DNA of 6,508 nucleotides from Methylococcales bacterium (lineage in GTDB: Bacteria > Pseudomonadota > Gammaproteobacteria > Methylococcales > Methylomonadaceae). The position numbers and the translations under genes were made by a program. Location of the stretch: NCBI GenBank assembly GCA_009692395.1, contig SHZG01000136.1, positions 1-6,508 on the forward strand. The letters run 5' to 3'. The notes under the pieces are model-generated. The model had not been told where the DNA came from, did not search any database, and was given only the letters and a program-made list of their open reading frames with translations. Shown in pieces: positions 6,363 to 6,508 of this stretch (the stretch's first letter is position 1; every line of letters begins with the position of its first letter).

Positions 6363-6381
6363 GGTAGTGGGTTAAATCTGT
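6363..6381. repeat. IS1-type terminal inverted repeat (right copy of the 19-bp pair)
   Basis: GGTAGTGGGTTAAATCTGT starts with the GGT typical of IS1-family ends and lies two bases beyond the stop codon of the IS1-type transposase at 6384-6508. It is therefore the transposase-3' end of that element, with the outside at 6362. The exact reverse complement is at 3817-3835. Confidence 0.8.
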
Positions 6382-6383
6382 AA

Positions 6384-6508
6384 TTATGAATAAATATCGC
6401 GCCCGAATTCGACCTTGTTGATAAGCAAACCGATGACGGTGTCGTGCATCAACTCTAGTTTTGAGAAGCAAATGGTCTTGCGATTGAGTCGTTTGATCCA
6501 TGTCCGAA
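6384..6508 (-). CDS. IS1-family transposase, C-terminal end (partial at window edge)
   Basis: Reading leftwards from the window edge, codons 6506 to 6387 give 40 residues, RTWIKRLNRKTICFSK, then LELMHDTVIGLLINKVEFGR and DIYS, closed by TAA at 6384-6386. The RT-IKRL-RKTICFSK block followed by (M)HDxVIG is the characteristic C-terminus of IS1-family transposases, the DDE recombinases that move IS1 elements. The N-terminal zinc-ribbon part and most of the catalytic domain are outside the window. The stop lies just inside the terminal repeat, as usual for IS1. The frame is intact over the visible part. Confidence 0.85.
   Translation of the reverse strand, partial: RTWIKRLNRKTICFSKLELMHDTVIGLLINKVEFGRDIYS

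Larger units (their letters stand above)
6363..6508 (-). mobile_element. IS1-family insertion sequence, 3' end only (runs off the window)
   Basis: The visible part comprises the terminal repeat and the last codons of the transposase. The element's outer end at 6363 abuts the 5' end of the large membrane protein gene. The remainder, including the other end and any target duplication, lies beyond 6508. Confidence 0.8.

Overview
The window looks like a chromosomal segment of a gammaproteobacterium. It is moderately AT-rich, its LeuA is of the proteobacterial type, and a phospholipid gene pair resembles E. coli ynbB plus an acyltransferase. Several palindromic repeats and IS630/IS1-type remnants recall, from memory, Beggiatoa/Thiotrichales-like sulfur bacteria. 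The genus is an inference; the sequence does not prove it.

Left part (1-1774): the N-terminal part of an IS630-type transposase gene (minus strand, 24-281) abuts a YnbB-like CDP-diglyceride synthetase gene (plus, 307-1129). That gene has lost its first membrane segment at the IS junction, carries a one-base frameshift at 649-651, and departs from consensus at three normally conserved residues. It looks like a decaying gene. Directly behind it, with a good ribosome binding site, is an intact PlsC-type acyltransferase (1139-1774). The pair would have made phosphatidic acid (PlsC) and converted it to CDP-diacylglycerol (YnbB-like).

Middle (1775-3851): a 425-base intergenic stretch holds a degenerate palindrome, an isolated TATAAT, a short open frame ending in five consecutive leucine codons, and two tandem GC-rich hairpins. 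Then comes leuA (2200-3744), 2-isopropylmalate synthase, the first committed enzyme of leucine synthesis. The leucine-rich mini-frame directly upstream of leuA is a candidate attenuation leader. A perfect 14-bp inverted repeat lies between leuA and the convergent next gene.

Right part (3817-6508): a very large membrane protein gene of unknown function (minus, 3852-6353, 833 residues, roughly 25-30 membrane segments) sits between two inverted copies of one 19-bp sequence. The right copy (6363-6381) is the terminal repeat of an IS1-family element whose transposase C-terminus is visible at 6384-6508. The left copy (3817-3835) is an orphan IS1 end. The gene therefore has the layout of cargo between two inverted IS1 ends, and it lacks a convincing start codon, as if IS1 activity cut off its 5' end. 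A REP-like palindrome is embedded in frame inside this gene.

Overall this is a conserved metabolic gene (leuA) in a neighbourhood reshaped by IS elements and short palindromic repeats, with at least one pseudogene and one probably 5'-truncated gene. No CRISPR array, tRNA or rRNA was seen.
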